Counted from the first letter of the stretch, positions 36,878-47,560 are shown. The stretch is 64,000 nt of DNA from Trichomonas vaginalis G3 (GCF_026262505.1 NC_067205.1:19589645-19653644), one strand, 5' to 3'. Program-made: numbers and translations. Notes: a model not told the origin generated them from the sequence alone.

Positions 36878-37330
36878 AACTCTCTTCCTTGGTTTCTTTT
36901 TAGTTGCTTTCTTCACGTCTGTCTCCAACTTGACTGTCTTTCTTCTTCGTCCATAATGATACCAATTACTTCCACCAGTCAATGGGTCAAATGGTCGTTC
37001 ATAAGGGTTTCCATCGACTCTATTTAAATGCATTGTTTCACCTTTCATCTGGTCATTAAAGTCTTTTGCGTGTTTTGCAAACTCATCGTCCTTTCCTAAA
37101 GCATTTTCTGACTCAGTCGCAACCAAATTGGATGCTTTATTTATGAGCCCTATTTTATTTAATCTTAACTTCTTTGCAACCCAGCCTCCAATCTTCCCTT
37201 TATTTGCATCTAATGTCTTTGAAACCCTTCCTCCACTCATTTTATTTACTGCGTCATAAGCTCCAAGTGCTTTTGCTCCAAATGCTAATGCTTTTGTTCC
37301 CATTGCGCCTAAAGCTGCCCAAGCTACCAT
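36866..37330 (-). CDS. Basic core-like Polinton protein (C)
   Basis: 154 residues. N-terminal Gly/Ala-rich helix (WAALGAMGTKALAFGAKALG), then KMSGGRVSKTL, the family motif RPFDPLTGGSNWYHYGRRR, and a very basic end KKATKKKPRKRVIKQ. Homologue of 29681-30202. Likely condenses DNA or lines the capsid. The next gene upstream abuts it without a gap. Confidence 0.7.
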   Translation of the reverse strand: MVAWAALGAMGTKALAFGAKALGAYDAVNKMSGGRVSKTLDANKGKIGGWVAKKLRLNKIGLINKASNLVATESENALGKDDEFAKHAKDFNDQMKGETMHLNRVDGNPYERPFDPLTGGSNWYHYGRRRKTVKLETDVKKATKKKPRKRVIKQ

Positions 37331-37555
37331 TTACCCCATATTAAAATCATCTCTCTTCAATATTATCTCATAAAAGTTCTCGTTACTGGAGAAAGTCAAT
37401 GAAACATAAACATTCTCACGGGCTTCACCCTCACCGCTTTGCGGTCTATCTAACTTCTTTCTTATCTCATCTATTCGCTTCAAAATGTCTGAACAATTGC
37501 TAACATCTTCTACAACAGTTATTTCATCATGAACGACCTTTAAGAACAAGCTCAT
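37331..37555 (-). CDS. Small conserved protein with in-frame hairpin insert, 74 aa
   Basis: 74 residues, homologous to the 66-residue protein of Polinton B. Between the conserved IRKKLD and VYVSLTFSS lies an extra RPQSGEGEAREN encoded by the double-hairpin module at 37420-37445. The gene keeps its frame through the insert. Function unknown. Confidence 0.68.
   Translation of the reverse strand: MSLFLKVVHDEITVVEDVSNCSDILKRIDEIRKKLDRPQSGEGEARENVYVSLTFSSNENFYEIILKRDDFNMG
37420..37445. repeat. In-frame double-hairpin module
   Basis: ACCGC-TTT-GCGGT (37433-37445) next to GGGCTTCACCC (37420-37430). On the coding strand it encodes PQSGEGEAR. Absent from the Polinton B homologue at the same place. 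Confidence 0.75.
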
Positions 37556-38437
37556 TTAATATGCAATTAAAATCATCTCAATAATGAGTCCATCCTTTCC
37601 ATCTTTAGGTAGCACAACATCTTTCATTGAAGAAGGTTCGACAAGTCTTATGTTAAACTTACTGACAAAGTTTGTTATACTATAATGCTTCGGTGGCGAA
37701 TACATGTAGTTTGAAAGACATAATATAGATTCTTCAGCAAATTCACTTATACTGGATTTTATAACAATGTTCTCACGAGACCAAACGCCACCAATTGACA
37801 ATCTTGTAAGCAATCCTGCTGAGCCTTCAACTGTAAACGTCGATGGTAACATTCCACGAAGGTCATCTATTGACATCTTTGAGTCACTGAATTTAAATAT
37901 TTTCTTAAAGCAATCGTCATTATCTAACCATGCAATAGCTTTGAAGTTTTCATTCGAATATACATCTGCTTCATTAAATGTAAAACCTGACTTCTTTGCA
38001 GAGGCGATTTTAAAATCTATTGCATTTGTTTCAAAATTATATGCTATGGTAACTTCTGAAGGTAATGGGTGTCCTTCTGCTATAAGTTGTTCTTTCAATA
38101 CCATTTGAAGCTTTGTGTTAAAAACTTTCATGTCATCTCCTGTATCTAAGTTCACATACACAGCAACAGGGAAACTATCTTGCTTCTTTATTTCATCATT
38201 ATATCTCAAAACATTAAAGTTCTTCAATAATATTGTCCTTCCTGCTGGAATACTTCTAACTTGTCTTATTTCAATAGCTTTCTCACCTCCTACATACTCT
38301 ACCCAGTGTCTTGGATATTCATAAGTATACTGACTTTCTTGAATTTTGGTTGGTTTCATCATAACGTGTTCATAGTATATCTTTATACTCTTGTCAGTTA
38401 GACTCGGTGCTATGTTCTGAATATTTCTGACTTGCAT
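37556..38437 (-). CDS. Conserved Polinton structural-type protein, paralogue 1 (C)
   Basis: 293 residues from the ATG at 38437, which begins MQVRNIQNIAPSLTDKS like the B homologue MQVRNFVNTVPSLNDKS; an earlier in-frame ATG overlaps the divergent ATPase gene. Shares YEYPRHWVEYVGGEKAIEIR, GVWSRENIVIKSSISEFAEE, CLSNYMYSPPKHYSIT and IIEMILIAY with it. Probable virion protein. Confidence 0.72.
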   Translation of the reverse strand: MQVRNIQNIAPSLTDKSIKIYYEHVMMKPTKIQESQYTYEYPRHWVEYVGGEKAIEIRQVRSIPAGRTILLKNFNVLRYNDEIKKQDSFPVAVYVNLDTGDDMKVFNTKLQMVLKEQLIAEGHPLPSEVTIAYNFETNAIDFKIASAKKSGFTFNEADVYSNENFKAIAWLDNDDCFKKIFKFSDSKMSIDDLRGMLPSTFTVEGSAGLLTRLSIGGVWSRENIVIKSSISEFAEESILCLSNYMYSPPKHYSITNFVSKFNIRLVEPSSMKDVVLPKDGKDGLIIEMILIAY

Positions 38438-38453
38438 TTTTAATGGAGATAAA

Positions 38454-39341
38454 ATGAAGCATTTAATACATGACGTAGATGAAGACATGAATGAAACTAC
38501 AGACAAACTTAACTCTTCTCTTATTCTTCCTTTCAGCAAAGATTATGAATTCTGTTCAAATGGTGTGTATTTCTATTGTGGAAAGATGGGTTCAGGTAAG
38601 ACATTTAACCTCATTCGTCATATACTCATAACAGAGCGTTTAGGAAACGACTCTTACTATGACCAAATCATTATATCAGCAACTTCAGACTCTATGGATT
38701 CAACAGCGAAAACATTCATGAGTAAAGTTCAAGCATCTGTCGTTAAAGTTCCAGATAGCGAACTCATTGAATTTCTTCAACGTTACATTCGACGTAAGAG
38801 AAAATATTATGCTATTGTAGAGTTCATACAGTCAGGAATGCAAAAGACTTCAGAAGAGATGGAAAGAATTATTGACAAACACCACTTACGTCAGTACTCA
38901 GGAGTTTACGATATGAAACGACTGACAAACTACATTCTATCAAAACTTTCAAAATACCCCTTCAAAAAGTATCCTTCAAACACTCTGCTCGTTTGTGACG
39001 ACTTCGCCGGAAAAGGTTTAGTGTCAAAGCCTGACTCACCATTAGCTAACATCATAACTAAAGTCAGACATTACCATTTAACTGTAGCAATACTTATGCA
39101 AACATGGCGTTTCCTTGCTTTAAACATAAAACGTCTCATAACTGACTTCGTTATCTTTCAAGGTTTCTCACGCTATGATATTGAACTCATTTGGAAACAG
39201 TCAGGTATAACATTACCTTTTGAAGAAATTTGGGAAGCATATAAGTCTCTCATCTCTCCTCGTTCATACCTTGAGATTCATATCATGACTAATACCATTA
39301 AAGTCAAAAATATTCCATGGGAACGACCAACATTGTTTTAA
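38454..39341 (+). CDS. Genome-packaging ATPase (FtsK/HerA, A32-like)
   Basis: 295 residues with an intact frame. Walker A YFYCGKMGSGKTFNLIRH near residue 41, Walker B NTLLVCDDFAGKG near residue 178 and sensor AILMQTWRF near residue 220. Drives DNA into the capsid. Starts head to head with the structural-type gene (16 bp apart) and ends 4 bp into the convergent next gene, the same layout as in Polinton B. Confidence 0.9.
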   Translation: MKHLIHDVDEDMNETTDKLNSSLILPFSKDYEFCSNGVYFYCGKMGSGKTFNLIRHILITERLGNDSYYDQIIISATSDSMDSTAKTFMSKVQASVVKVPDSELIEFLQRYIRRKRKYYAIVEFIQSGMQKTSEEMERIIDKHHLRQYSGVYDMKRLTNYILSKLSKYPFKKYPSNTLLVCDDFAGKGLVSKPDSPLANIITKVRHYHLTVAILMQTWRFLALNIKRLITDFVIFQGFSRYDIELIWKQSGITLPFEEIWEAYKSLISPRSYLEIHIMTNTIKVKNIPWERPTLF

Positions 39342-39739
39342 ATCTTATGCTTTAATTGACTGATGGTAAACAAATTCCATGCATCTCTGTCGCCATTTCT
39401 GTTAATATTTTTGCTGTCATTCATATCATCCACTTCCCCATCCGTTAGCTTTTGAGGATATGCGTTAGAATAGCTGTTCTTAAATGAAGGCTTTTCACCT
39501 TTGAGAGCATAAACTCTATAACTTTCTGCATACTTTATGTTTGAACCTCCTGAGCCATCATTGACATAAATTTTTATAGGCTTCCACCCTTTGTTCATAT
39601 TCCTGCTTCTTCCCTTTGCTCTTTTGTTCAGTAGTTCTACATCTTTATACACAGCTCCTGTCTCAGTGAATTCAACAATATTTTCATTCGTTAGCTTTAC
39701 ATTCAAACCCTTGTCGAGTATATTGTTCATTTCATACAT
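39338..39739 (-). CDS. Conserved Polinton protein, unknown (147-type)
   Basis: About 133 residues from the ATG at 39739 (a second ATG nine bases on is also possible; an upstream one lies before the promoter-like A/T tract). Conserved with Polinton B: KGLNVKLTNENIVEFTETGA, KRAKGRSRNMN, IYVNDGSGGSNIKYAES. Gly-rich loop and beta pattern; no known domain. Overlaps the ATPase stop by 4 bp in both elements. Confidence 0.65.
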   Translation of the reverse strand: MYEMNNILDKGLNVKLTNENIVEFTETGAVYKDVELLNKRAKGRSRNMNKGWKPIKIYVNDGSGGSNIKYAESYRVYALKGEKPSFKNSYSNAYPQKLTDGEVDDMNDSKNINRNGDRDAWNLFTISQLKHKI

Positions 39740-39769
39740 ATAAAAGGTTTTTATTCTATATGAAATGAG

Positions 39770-40378
39770 AAGCAAATCCATCTTACTGGTGCCGTTAATG
39801 TTCCAATTGAACCAACATCAAATGTTGACTCACGAACGACAAACAATATTGTCATAAAGAACTATAGTTCGGAGTGTTTGAAAGAAAAAGAACCAGATCT
39901 TAAGTCGGTGAATTTAAACACAACTTCAAACGCTAACGCTACATCAGATGTTAAGTTAGAGTATCCACCACTGGACCAAGTTCTTTCAAGAGAAGCCAAC
40001 GACAACCCTTACACAAATGTTCAAACAAATCCTTCAGATAACGTAGACCATTACCTTCTTCAGTTATACCAAACAATTTTACTCAAAGACGATAAGAAGC
40101 TTTTGACAAATCTTATAAGTAAGAACCAAATAATTCTAACAAAGGAGGACCTTGAAAATATTATATCACGAATAACAGGAAAGCAATGTGTCATTGACTA
40201 TCTCGACCCTGAAATCGAATGCTGTGGTCAAACTCCAATATTCATGAAAATAGGTAACATCCGCATCATTGAAACACCAGGTACTCCAGGAGTTGAGTTT
40301 AAGTATAAATATTCGAACGAGTATACAAAACTATCTACTTACTATAAGCTTTGTTTGAAATATGTTTTAGTAAATTAA
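39770..40378 (+). CDS. Conserved Polinton virion-block protein (C)
   Basis: About 200 codons, start not settled. C-terminal half matches the Polinton A protein at 3108-3689 (YLDPEIECCGQTPIFMKIGN against IEPDIACCGVSYNVIDKIYV). The N-terminal half is Asn/Thr-rich and poorly conserved. Lies next to the penton-like gene, as in A. Confidence 0.6.
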   Translation, partial: KQIHLTGAVNVPIEPTSNVDSRTTNNIVIKNYSSECLKEKEPDLKSVNLNTTSNANATSDVKLEYPPLDQVLSREANDNPYTNVQTNPSDNVDHYLLQLYQTILLKDDKKLLTNLISKNQIILTKEDLENIISRITGKQCVIDYLDPEIECCGQTPIFMKIGNIRIIETPGTPGVEFKYKYSNEYTKLSTYYKLCLKYVLVN

Positions 40379-40614
40379 AGCAATTTGTAATATCTATCCA
40401 AAACTTCTTCAACAGTATCGAACTCATCTTCATAATGCAAACCTAATCTTATTGACTTGGTGCAGTTTTCACTAACACAATATTTTTCTGTTCTCTTGAC
40501 TGACATAACTAACTCATTTGTTTCATCAAACAGCAACAACCAAAGTTCATGACCTAATACATAACATTCATACTTTATATTTTTAGCTCTGAGTTCTCTT
40601 GTAAGCTGTTGCAT
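40375..40614 (-). CDS. Unknown small Polinton protein, 79 aa
   Basis: 79 residues, converging with the previous gene by a 4-bp overlap. MQQLTRELRAKNIKYECYVL, then a Cys pair (KYCVSENCTKSI) and an acidic DEFDTVEEVLDRYYKLL end. Occupies the place that 2670-3089 holds in Polinton A beside the virion block, and may be its diverged counterpart. No domain recognised. Confidence 0.55.
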   Translation of the reverse strand: MQQLTRELRAKNIKYECYVLGHELWLLLFDETNELVMSVKRTEKYCVSENCTKSIRLGLHYEDEFDTVEEVLDRYYKLL

Positions 40615-41351
40615 TTAATATTTTCTAAAAAGTCAACTTCAACAGTCATTCGCACTGGTGCCTTCAGTTCTACAGGCTCTCCTTGAAAGTCAACAAGTCT
40701 GAATTGCATGTCTTTCAAATTATGAGGACTAATGCGAACCCATTTACCTAAATGAGTTGCTATGACAGGAACGTTTGGAATGAACATTGAATTTACTTCA
40801 TAACAGAAGGATTTATATTCTACTGAACCTTTACTATTAACTCCTGAAATACCTGTGACATTAGCTATTTTTGACTCAATGTACAAACAATTGCCATAAC
40901 ATACGTATGGAACAGATTTCATCTCAATCGTTTTGTCAACACTTTTCAAAGGAAATGTCATATGGTATGCTCCCAAAAGAAGTTGTACTCTATGACTCAT
41001 TCTTGGTATCTTAAACTCCTTTCGCATAACTGAACTTCAAAACTCCTGCAATAAGTTTAACATTCATTAAGTTTTCTCCGTTATCCTTGTTTATTGTAGT
41101 ATTTATGAGAGCATTTAACACTCCAGCTAATGTTTCCATCTTATATTCTACATTATTGTGAAATCTTATTTCGTGCTTCTTTCCATCTATTTCAAGCTCC
41201 ATGAAATCTGTTTCGTCAGTTATAACGAATGAAGCAATAGTATTAAGTCAACCATTCTGAATGCAAGTGGCTCATTCTGTAGACCTAAGTTTGTTTGTAG
41301 TTTTACTGTCCCGTATTCGTTTGGGTCTGTACTTTGCAAATAGAACAACAT
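40575..41351 (-). pseudogene. Penton-like minor capsid gene, broken
   Basis: Counterpart of 3694-4470 in Polinton A. Recognisable parts: SVEYKSFCYEVNSMFIPNVP, FRLVDFQGEPVELKAPVRM, and an N-terminal region beginning MLFYLQSTDPNEYGTVKLQT. Broken, about three breaks. Confidence 0.6.
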
Positions 41352-41368
41352 TTTATTCTCATTAAAAT

Positions 41369-44300
41369 ATGAGTATAGCTGCATATGCGTATGAAGCTGA
41401 CAGAGCTAAACGTTTATTTTTGGTCAATACTCTCTCACACTTACTGACAAATATATTGTTATCAGTGATGGAAATACCGAGAAATACATAACATGGAAGG
41501 ACTATGAAAAGTTTGACCCCATTTTAACTCCATGCACTATGCCATTCATTGTAAATGGTGAAGTTGTCATGAAGAACGACACAACAGTATATAAGTCTGT
41601 TCATGAAGCGTTAGAATATATGTTGAATTATAATCCCGAAAGATTTGACCCAAGCACTACGCCATGTACAATGCCTTTTATTAAGGATGGTGAAATCGTA
41701 AGAGTTCCGGATTCAACGGTTTACACAGCTGTTCAAAACAGTTTACAAAACATTTTAGCGAATATCTTTAATTCAGAAACTACAGAAATAAAATTACCAT
41801 ATATAACAGATGCTAAAGAAATTAAATCAAAAACGACAACATTATTTACGTCACTTAATGATTTAATGACTTATATCATTAATATTCCTGCACCAACTAT
41901 AGCATTTGATCCAAACTCGACGGTTTGCAGTGTACCTTTCATAAATGACAGTTCATTAATTACTTTAAGGGATTCGACAGTAAATGAATCATTAAAGGCG
42001 TCATTAATGAAAATCATTGATTTTAATTCATTCATGAATACATATAATTCATTCATTAATGTTTCATATGCTTCTAAAGAAGGTGAGCCAAAAACTATCG
42101 ATAAAGCGGTGTATGAAATAAAAGCATCAACGACGAAATTGAATTCGTTAACTTTTGACGGTGATAGTTTCGTTAATGACATAACATCGGGGAAAACAAT
42201 TTTAACGAAAGAATATTTAAAATCTCATGTTAGTGAGTTCGTTGAAATTGAAAAAGAAGGTGGAATTAAGTTCGATCCACTGAATTTCATTTTCAGCTTA
42301 GCGAATGCGGGTGTTAGTTTCGCTGAATGGACAACTATACAGAGTGAAATAAATGCAATATGGACGTTTTTGGGGTCAAAAGGGAATGGGTGAGCTTGTA
42401 AATGCTGCAAGAACATTAGGTGAAACAGGAAATTTTGTAGATGGTTTTAAAAGACTTGTTTCAAATGTTTTAACAAACACAAAGAAATTATTTAGATATA
42501 CCGTACATAACGGACGGATTTTCGAACAGATAGCAACAAACCCTCCGGTTATGGCTGCGTTGATGATGGTTAGAGATATAAAACCACGTAACGACGGGAA
42601 CGAAGAACATGAACAACAGGATACTGGTCGGGTTATTCGAGACATTAAAAACGTGTATCCTGAAGTTATTGATTTATTTAGAGGAGTTAATGATTCAATT
42701 TCAAAACATTCTATAACCCTCGATGAAGAGAATAAATTAACAGATTATATATTCGTCATTATTGCAGAATTAATGAAGAGAATAAATGAAAAAGGAATTG
42801 GTGATATCATTAATGTCAGCGATGTAATGATGAAAAGAAATTTTGACTCATTATTTACAAAACCGAAAACAGAATATAGTCTTTATGACGTAATTACCGA
42901 ATTAATGAAAAAGATTAATGATAATAAGAGTTCTGGCGGAAGAGTTGAATTAGAAGTGAATGATGTTAATGAGAAATTAGCCGAAAAAGCAAACAAAAAT
43001 GAGCTTTTAGCTCTGAGTGATAAAGTCAAGAACCACGTTCATTATATAACTTCAGACGAACAGATTATAACGAACTACCATGGATATTTAACACGAAGTG
43101 ATGAAGCGAAGACAAAAAATGTTAATGAAAGAAGATATAAATACATTCGTGCTAAAGGTTATGACATAAGCTGTACTGTACAGTATGATGTAGCTAAAGC
43201 ACCAGAAGCATTTGGTTATACCGGTGAAATTTATGCCTCTACTTTCAATGTTAACGGTGTATTAGTTGAACCAAGATTTACTTTGAGAGTTAAGTCAAAA
43301 ATAACGTTTGAAGATGCTATTAAAAGTAAAGCTGACAAAGTTGAACTTGAAGCAACGAACAAAGTTTTGAAATCTCATAAACACAACATCTCCGATATAA
43401 ATGAACTTCAAGCTACATTAGACAGTAAAGCCGACAAGAACCATACACATAAATCCTTCACTACTGTTAGAGCAGACGACATAATATTGAACTATACCCT
43501 TGGTTCAAGTGCACCTTTAGAGAATCCAAGTACAAGCGTAAAAGATACACTAAACAATTTAGATAACAGTTGCAGGAATATTGAAGGTCATGCCAGAAAC
43601 TTTGAAGCACATGAACTACCAGCAATGTTAGATAAGAAAGCCGACAAAACTTATGTAGATGAAAATTATGCAAAGAAGTCGGAAGTAAATGCTGCGCTTA
43701 ATGGAAAAGCCGATAAAGAGCACGTGCATGAAGAATTTCAAACAATCAAGATTAAAGAAATTAAGGCATGCATCGAAATAGTAACAAAAACAGGAAGAGA
43801 CGGTGCAACTGTACAAGAACAAAGAATTTATCCTCCTACTTTTCCTAATGGTTTAATAACAAACAATATAAATATTGTAGAAGGCAATAAAACTATAAAC
43901 GTTAAACATGAACTTCTAACAATGAAGGCCCAGATTCTTGAAACCATATATCCTATAGGCTCTATTTATACGTCAATGAACTCAACAAATCCGGCAAGTG
44001 TTTTAGGTTTTGGTACGTGGGAACAGATTGTAGATAAATTCCTCTATTGTGCGAACTCTTCAAAGCAAACAGGTGGTTCGAAGAAAATTAAAGAAGCAAA
44101 CCTTCCACCGCACACTCATACAGGAACTACAAACACAACAGGTAGTCATTCACATTCAATAACAAAAAGAGGTTATACAAATCTTGCAGCAGGTTCGGAT
44201 AGACAGGGAATGCATAGATATGATATTTCAAGTGACCCAGTAGATTCAAGCGCAGGTATTTTCTGTGGAACCGCAGGAAATCATTCACACACTTTCACAA

Positions 44301-44371
44301 CAAATCCAACAGGCTCGTAAGATTACATGCCACCATTTGTGACTATATTCGCATGGTACCGCGTTCAATGA
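41369..44371 (+). pseudogene. Phage-type tail-fibre gene, long form, broken
   Basis: About 3 kb. The N-terminal third has four repeats of about 50 residues built on CTMPFI-DGE-V---DSTVY. The shaft has several KADKTYVDENYAKKSEV-type repeats. The tip carries YPIGSIYTSMNSTNPASVLG, FGTWEQIVDKFLYCANSS and PPHTHT, the caudovirus fibre/collar signature. Likely the virion receptor-binding spike. Broken, about three breaks. The tip is strongly conserved with Polinton A while the shafts differ. Confidence 0.85.
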
Positions 44372-44408
44372 ACTCGCTTGAGCCTAGAATAAAATCTTTT
44401 TTACATAA

Positions 44409-45494
44409 ATGAGCTTGAAAGAAGTATTCGAACAACATCCATGGAGGTCATTTAAGAAGTTCAATGAAGCTGCAAAGAGTTGGGGATTTACTAACAGAGC
44501 TGAAGTTGAAAAAGTTCTTTGACAAAAATGTTGTACATCAAACAAAAATAAACCCTTACGACTACTTTTTACCAATTTACTCCAACACTCCGACGCATAC
44601 CAATTTGACACTCTCATTCAAAGCAGAAAAGGAGGACATAAACCATTCCTCATCTTCATAAATGTTAACACTCGCAAAGCTTTTGCGTATATAATGAGAA
44701 ATAAAGGAACTCGTGAAGTGTTAAGAGTTTTACAAAAGTTTGTAGCAGAACATAACCCAAGTACTTTAACATCAGACCAAGACAGTGCATACCTCAGCAA
44801 CGAAATCACAGAATTTCTCATTAAGCATAACATAACTCACTACACTACTGAAGACCATAACCATAATATTTTAGGTATCATTAATCGCTTCATAAGAACG
44901 CTCAGAGATTTAAATCAAGAGCGAGACTTTACCGAAGAAACAATGAAACATTTTCTCGAAGTATATAATTCCTCAACAAATTCTACAACAGGACATACAC
45001 CAAATTCAATGACACAACAACAAGAAGAAAAGTATATACAAAAGAAACGAAGCCAAACACAAAATATCAGAAATTCAACACAATTTACCCTCATTCCTGG
45101 TACAAAAGTTCGTGTAGTTCTTGACGACAAACCGTTGACAAAGAAACGTTTAAGGTTAAGTCGAAATTATTATATCGTAGACTCTACGCAAGGTAATGGA
45201 TATCTTATAAAAGCTGCTGACGACTCTATTGCGTTTTATCCTCGTCATAAATTAGTCGAAAGTAGTAATGGCAAACTTGCTGAAACCATTGACGAAGCAA
45301 AGCGAGGAGTGGTTATTGAAATACTTAACTATAACATAAACGATGACACTTATAAAGTAAGATATGAAGGAGGCGTTGAAGATGTTATACCATCTAAGAA
45401 CTTGAGAGAGTCAAAGCCAACACATCTGGGACCATTAGAGCGGGAGTACTGGAAAGACAAAAATAAGCCAGAAAGAATAAGAAAATTCTTCTAA
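44409..45494 (+). pseudogene. Retroviral-type (rve) integrase, broken
   Basis: Catalytic-core features LIFINVNTRKAFAYIMRNKG, STLTSDQDSAYLSN and HNILGIINRFIRTLRDLNQE, then a basic linker and a C-terminal chromo/Tudor-like part (GVVIEILNYNINDDTYKVRY). Polinton integrases often end in a chromodomain-like region that guides insertion. Broken, about two breaks. Confidence 0.85.
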
Positions 45495-45712
45495 ACTTTT
45501 TCATTAGATGTAAATCAGACATGAACGAGAACAGTCATGATATCATTAATGGTACCATTTATTTTAACATAAACTTTATTTATGTTAGAATGTTAGATCT
45601 AACACGTTTTCTAACCACTTTTCTAACATGGTCTAAAACTCTCGAAAATCATGAATTTTTGACATTTCCTTATGAAAGAAAAATAACGCTAATTTTTTTC
45701 TAAGAAAAATTT

Positions 45713-45729
45713 TTATCTTGTATGTAAAG
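45713..45729 (+). promoter_or_regulatory. Leader motif, Polinton C copy 1
   Basis: CTTGTATGTAAAGAT directly before the ATG at 45732; further copies at about 46842 and 47542 (TTTGTATGTAAAGACAGT) precede the next two genes. Same motif as in Polinton A. Confidence 0.65.
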
Positions 45730-45731
45730 AT

Positions 45732-46673
45732 ATGATTTCAACAATAGGTTCTACAACACTTCAAACAACAACTTCACCAAACTCTTTAGTTATGAATCCA
45801 ACATCTATGTTAGTAGAGATGAAAAGCTTCATTCCTTCTTCATATACTTTTGAGACAGAAATACAAAGAATTAAGCAAGAACTTTTAACAAGTAATTTAG
45901 ACTGTAGTGCGAAAGATGAAACAAATGAACAGTATCTTTATGACATGCAGGATATTATTGACCATTTACCCAAATTGCCTGAAATCCAACAACAAAAGCT
46001 CACTATTCATGAATTCGATGAAATAGAAGTGAAACCAACTGACTCAGTAGAAATAAAGAAGTTCATACGTAAAGTAAACTATGAGTTTCTAGGATATCAT
46101 TGCAACCATAAAGTTATGGACAAAGATTGCGACATGGTATATAAGAACATCTCTGACATATATAAATCTGGGGAGTTTAAGACATACGACAACTTTGTTT
46201 CATTAGTTGCTGAATGTGTATGGCAGATAAGAGATAAAGATAAAAGATGTAAAATATGGAATGGACAAATAAAACCAACAACTTTTGAGTTAAAGAAAAC
46301 CATTGACGCCTTAGTTGTTCTAGCAGGTCAAATTTCAATGTATAACGCAAAAATGAATCCGCAATGTTCAAAATGTAAAGCAGCAATGAGGAAATATAAC
46401 TACTCCGTCAAAGAGATAGAACGTATGAGAAACGACTATGCTGACTTAAAGAAAGAAGTAGAGAAACCAGCAGAAGATAAAATGGACATGTTAGCATTTC
46501 TGAACAAAAACTATCCAACTGCTGACGATTTCCTATTATCTGATGTCAAGAAGAAATATAAAGAAACCTTCGGCATAGTTAAAATTTTTGATATCCTTCG
46601 TGAAGAAATAGAAGCTACAAAACTGTTTAAAGTCATGAACCATCGCAATATATACCATGTAAAACGCTTGTAA
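45732..46673 (+). CDS. Conserved unknown Polinton cassette protein
   Basis: 313 residues, full-length homologue of 9968-10870 with about 85-90 percent identical stretches by eye (SLVMNPTSMLVEMKSFIPSS, KKFIRKVNYEFLGYHCNHKV). Contains two potential metal-binding clusters, CNHKVMDKDCD and NPQCSKCKAAM. Frame intact while neighbours are broken, which suggests recent arrival or selection. Function unknown. Confidence 0.78.
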   Translation: MISTIGSTTLQTTTSPNSLVMNPTSMLVEMKSFIPSSYTFETEIQRIKQELLTSNLDCSAKDETNEQYLYDMQDIIDHLPKLPEIQQQKLTIHEFDEIEVKPTDSVEIKKFIRKVNYEFLGYHCNHKVMDKDCDMVYKNISDIYKSGEFKTYDNFVSLVAECVWQIRDKDKRCKIWNGQIKPTTFELKKTIDALVVLAGQISMYNAKMNPQCSKCKAAMRKYNYSVKEIERMRNDYADLKKEVEKPAEDKMDMLAFLNKNYPTADDFLLSDVKKKYKETFGIVKIFDILREEIEATKLFKVMNHRNIYHVKRL

Positions 46674-46741
46674 ATAGTTTTCTTCGATGTTAGAAAAGTG
46701 GTTAGAAAACGTGTTAGATCTAACATGCTAACATAAACATT

Positions 46742-46809
46742 ATTTTTTCTATCTTAAGGAAATTCACGAAAATTCATGAGTTTTGACATTTCCTTAAGAT
46801 AGAAAAAAT
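46742..46809. repeat. 22-bp perfect hairpin before KilA-N gene
   Basis: Arms 46742-46763 and 46788-46809 are perfect inverses around TCTATCTTAAGGAAAT. The left half with its flank (AAATTCATGAAAATTC-like) also occurs in Polinton A at 9640-9680, beside its accessory genes. Confidence 0.85.
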
Positions 46810-46860
46810 AACGCCAATTTTTTTCTAAGAAAAATTTTTATCTTGTATGTAAAGACAGTA

Positions 46861-47472
46861 ATGTCAAACATTGAGTTTGAAACAGTTAGAAAGATAGACA
46901 ATGACACCAAAGTGGTTAGAATAGGTGATTTAAACGTAAGATACTCAAAGAAATACAACAAATATTCTTTGTCAGACATTATAACACCATCTGGAAAGAA
47001 AACAAACGACTGGGTTAGAAATGCTTCAACTCAGAAAATTTTGACAAGAAATCCTGAGCTTATGATATCAGTAGCATTTCATGGAACAAGAGCATATCTT
47101 ATAGACAAAAGTCTTATACCAATAGTTTTGTTATGGTTAGACCCAGTTGTTGGATATAACTTCATAACTTATGGTTCATTCGATACGGAACGTTGCAGTG
47201 AAGGCTTACTTTACATCGTTCAGAAACCGAAGGACTTCAATACAAAGAGATATAAGATAGGAAGAACATATAATATAACTCAAAGATATGACAGTACAGT
47301 CAATAGAGTCAAGGTTGTGTTCGTTAATGATATGAGAGCTGCAGAAACAGAACTACTTGAAAAGTTTGAGAAAATGTATGGTGCTCCCATGAAAGGTAAA
47401 GAAACGTTTGAAGTAGATGAGATAGATAAAGCTATAAAATTATTTGACGAAGTTGCTGAAAAATACATGTAA
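46861..47472 (+). CDS. KilA-N/T5orf172-type protein
   Basis: 203 residues from the ATG at 46861 after the leader motif. The N-terminal half follows the KilA-N plan (DIITPSGKKTNDWVRNASTQ ... LIDKSLIPIVLLWLDPVVGY). The C-terminal half is a T5orf172/GIY-YIG-like domain: LLYIVQKPKDFNTKRYKIGR, RAAETELLEKFEKMYG and KGKETFEV. Such fusions in large DNA viruses bind DNA and may nick it. Frame intact. Confidence 0.8.
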   Translation: MSNIEFETVRKIDNDTKVVRIGDLNVRYSKKYNKYSLSDIITPSGKKTNDWVRNASTQKILTRNPELMISVAFHGTRAYLIDKSLIPIVLLWLDPVVGYNFITYGSFDTERCSEGLLYIVQKPKDFNTKRYKIGRTYNITQRYDSTVNRVKVVFVNDMRAAETELLEKFEKMYGAPMKGKETFEVDEIDKAIKLFDEVAEKYM

Positions 47473-47560
47473 AGCGTTTATTTTTGGTCTTTTGTGAAAG
47501 TCAGAAAATAACGCTAATTTTATTTTTATTTATTTTTTTATTTTGTATGTAAAGACAGTA

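Larger units (their letters stand above)
45579..46737. repeat. Inverted repeats enclosing one gene (cassette)
   Basis: 45591-45629 and 46687-46725 are perfect 39-bp inverses, beginning TGTTAGATCTAACACG; similarity extends to about 51 bp outward on both sides. The arms contain several GTTAGA/TCTAAC units. Between them lies only the gene 45732-46673; its stop is 14 bp from the right arm. Confidence 0.88.
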
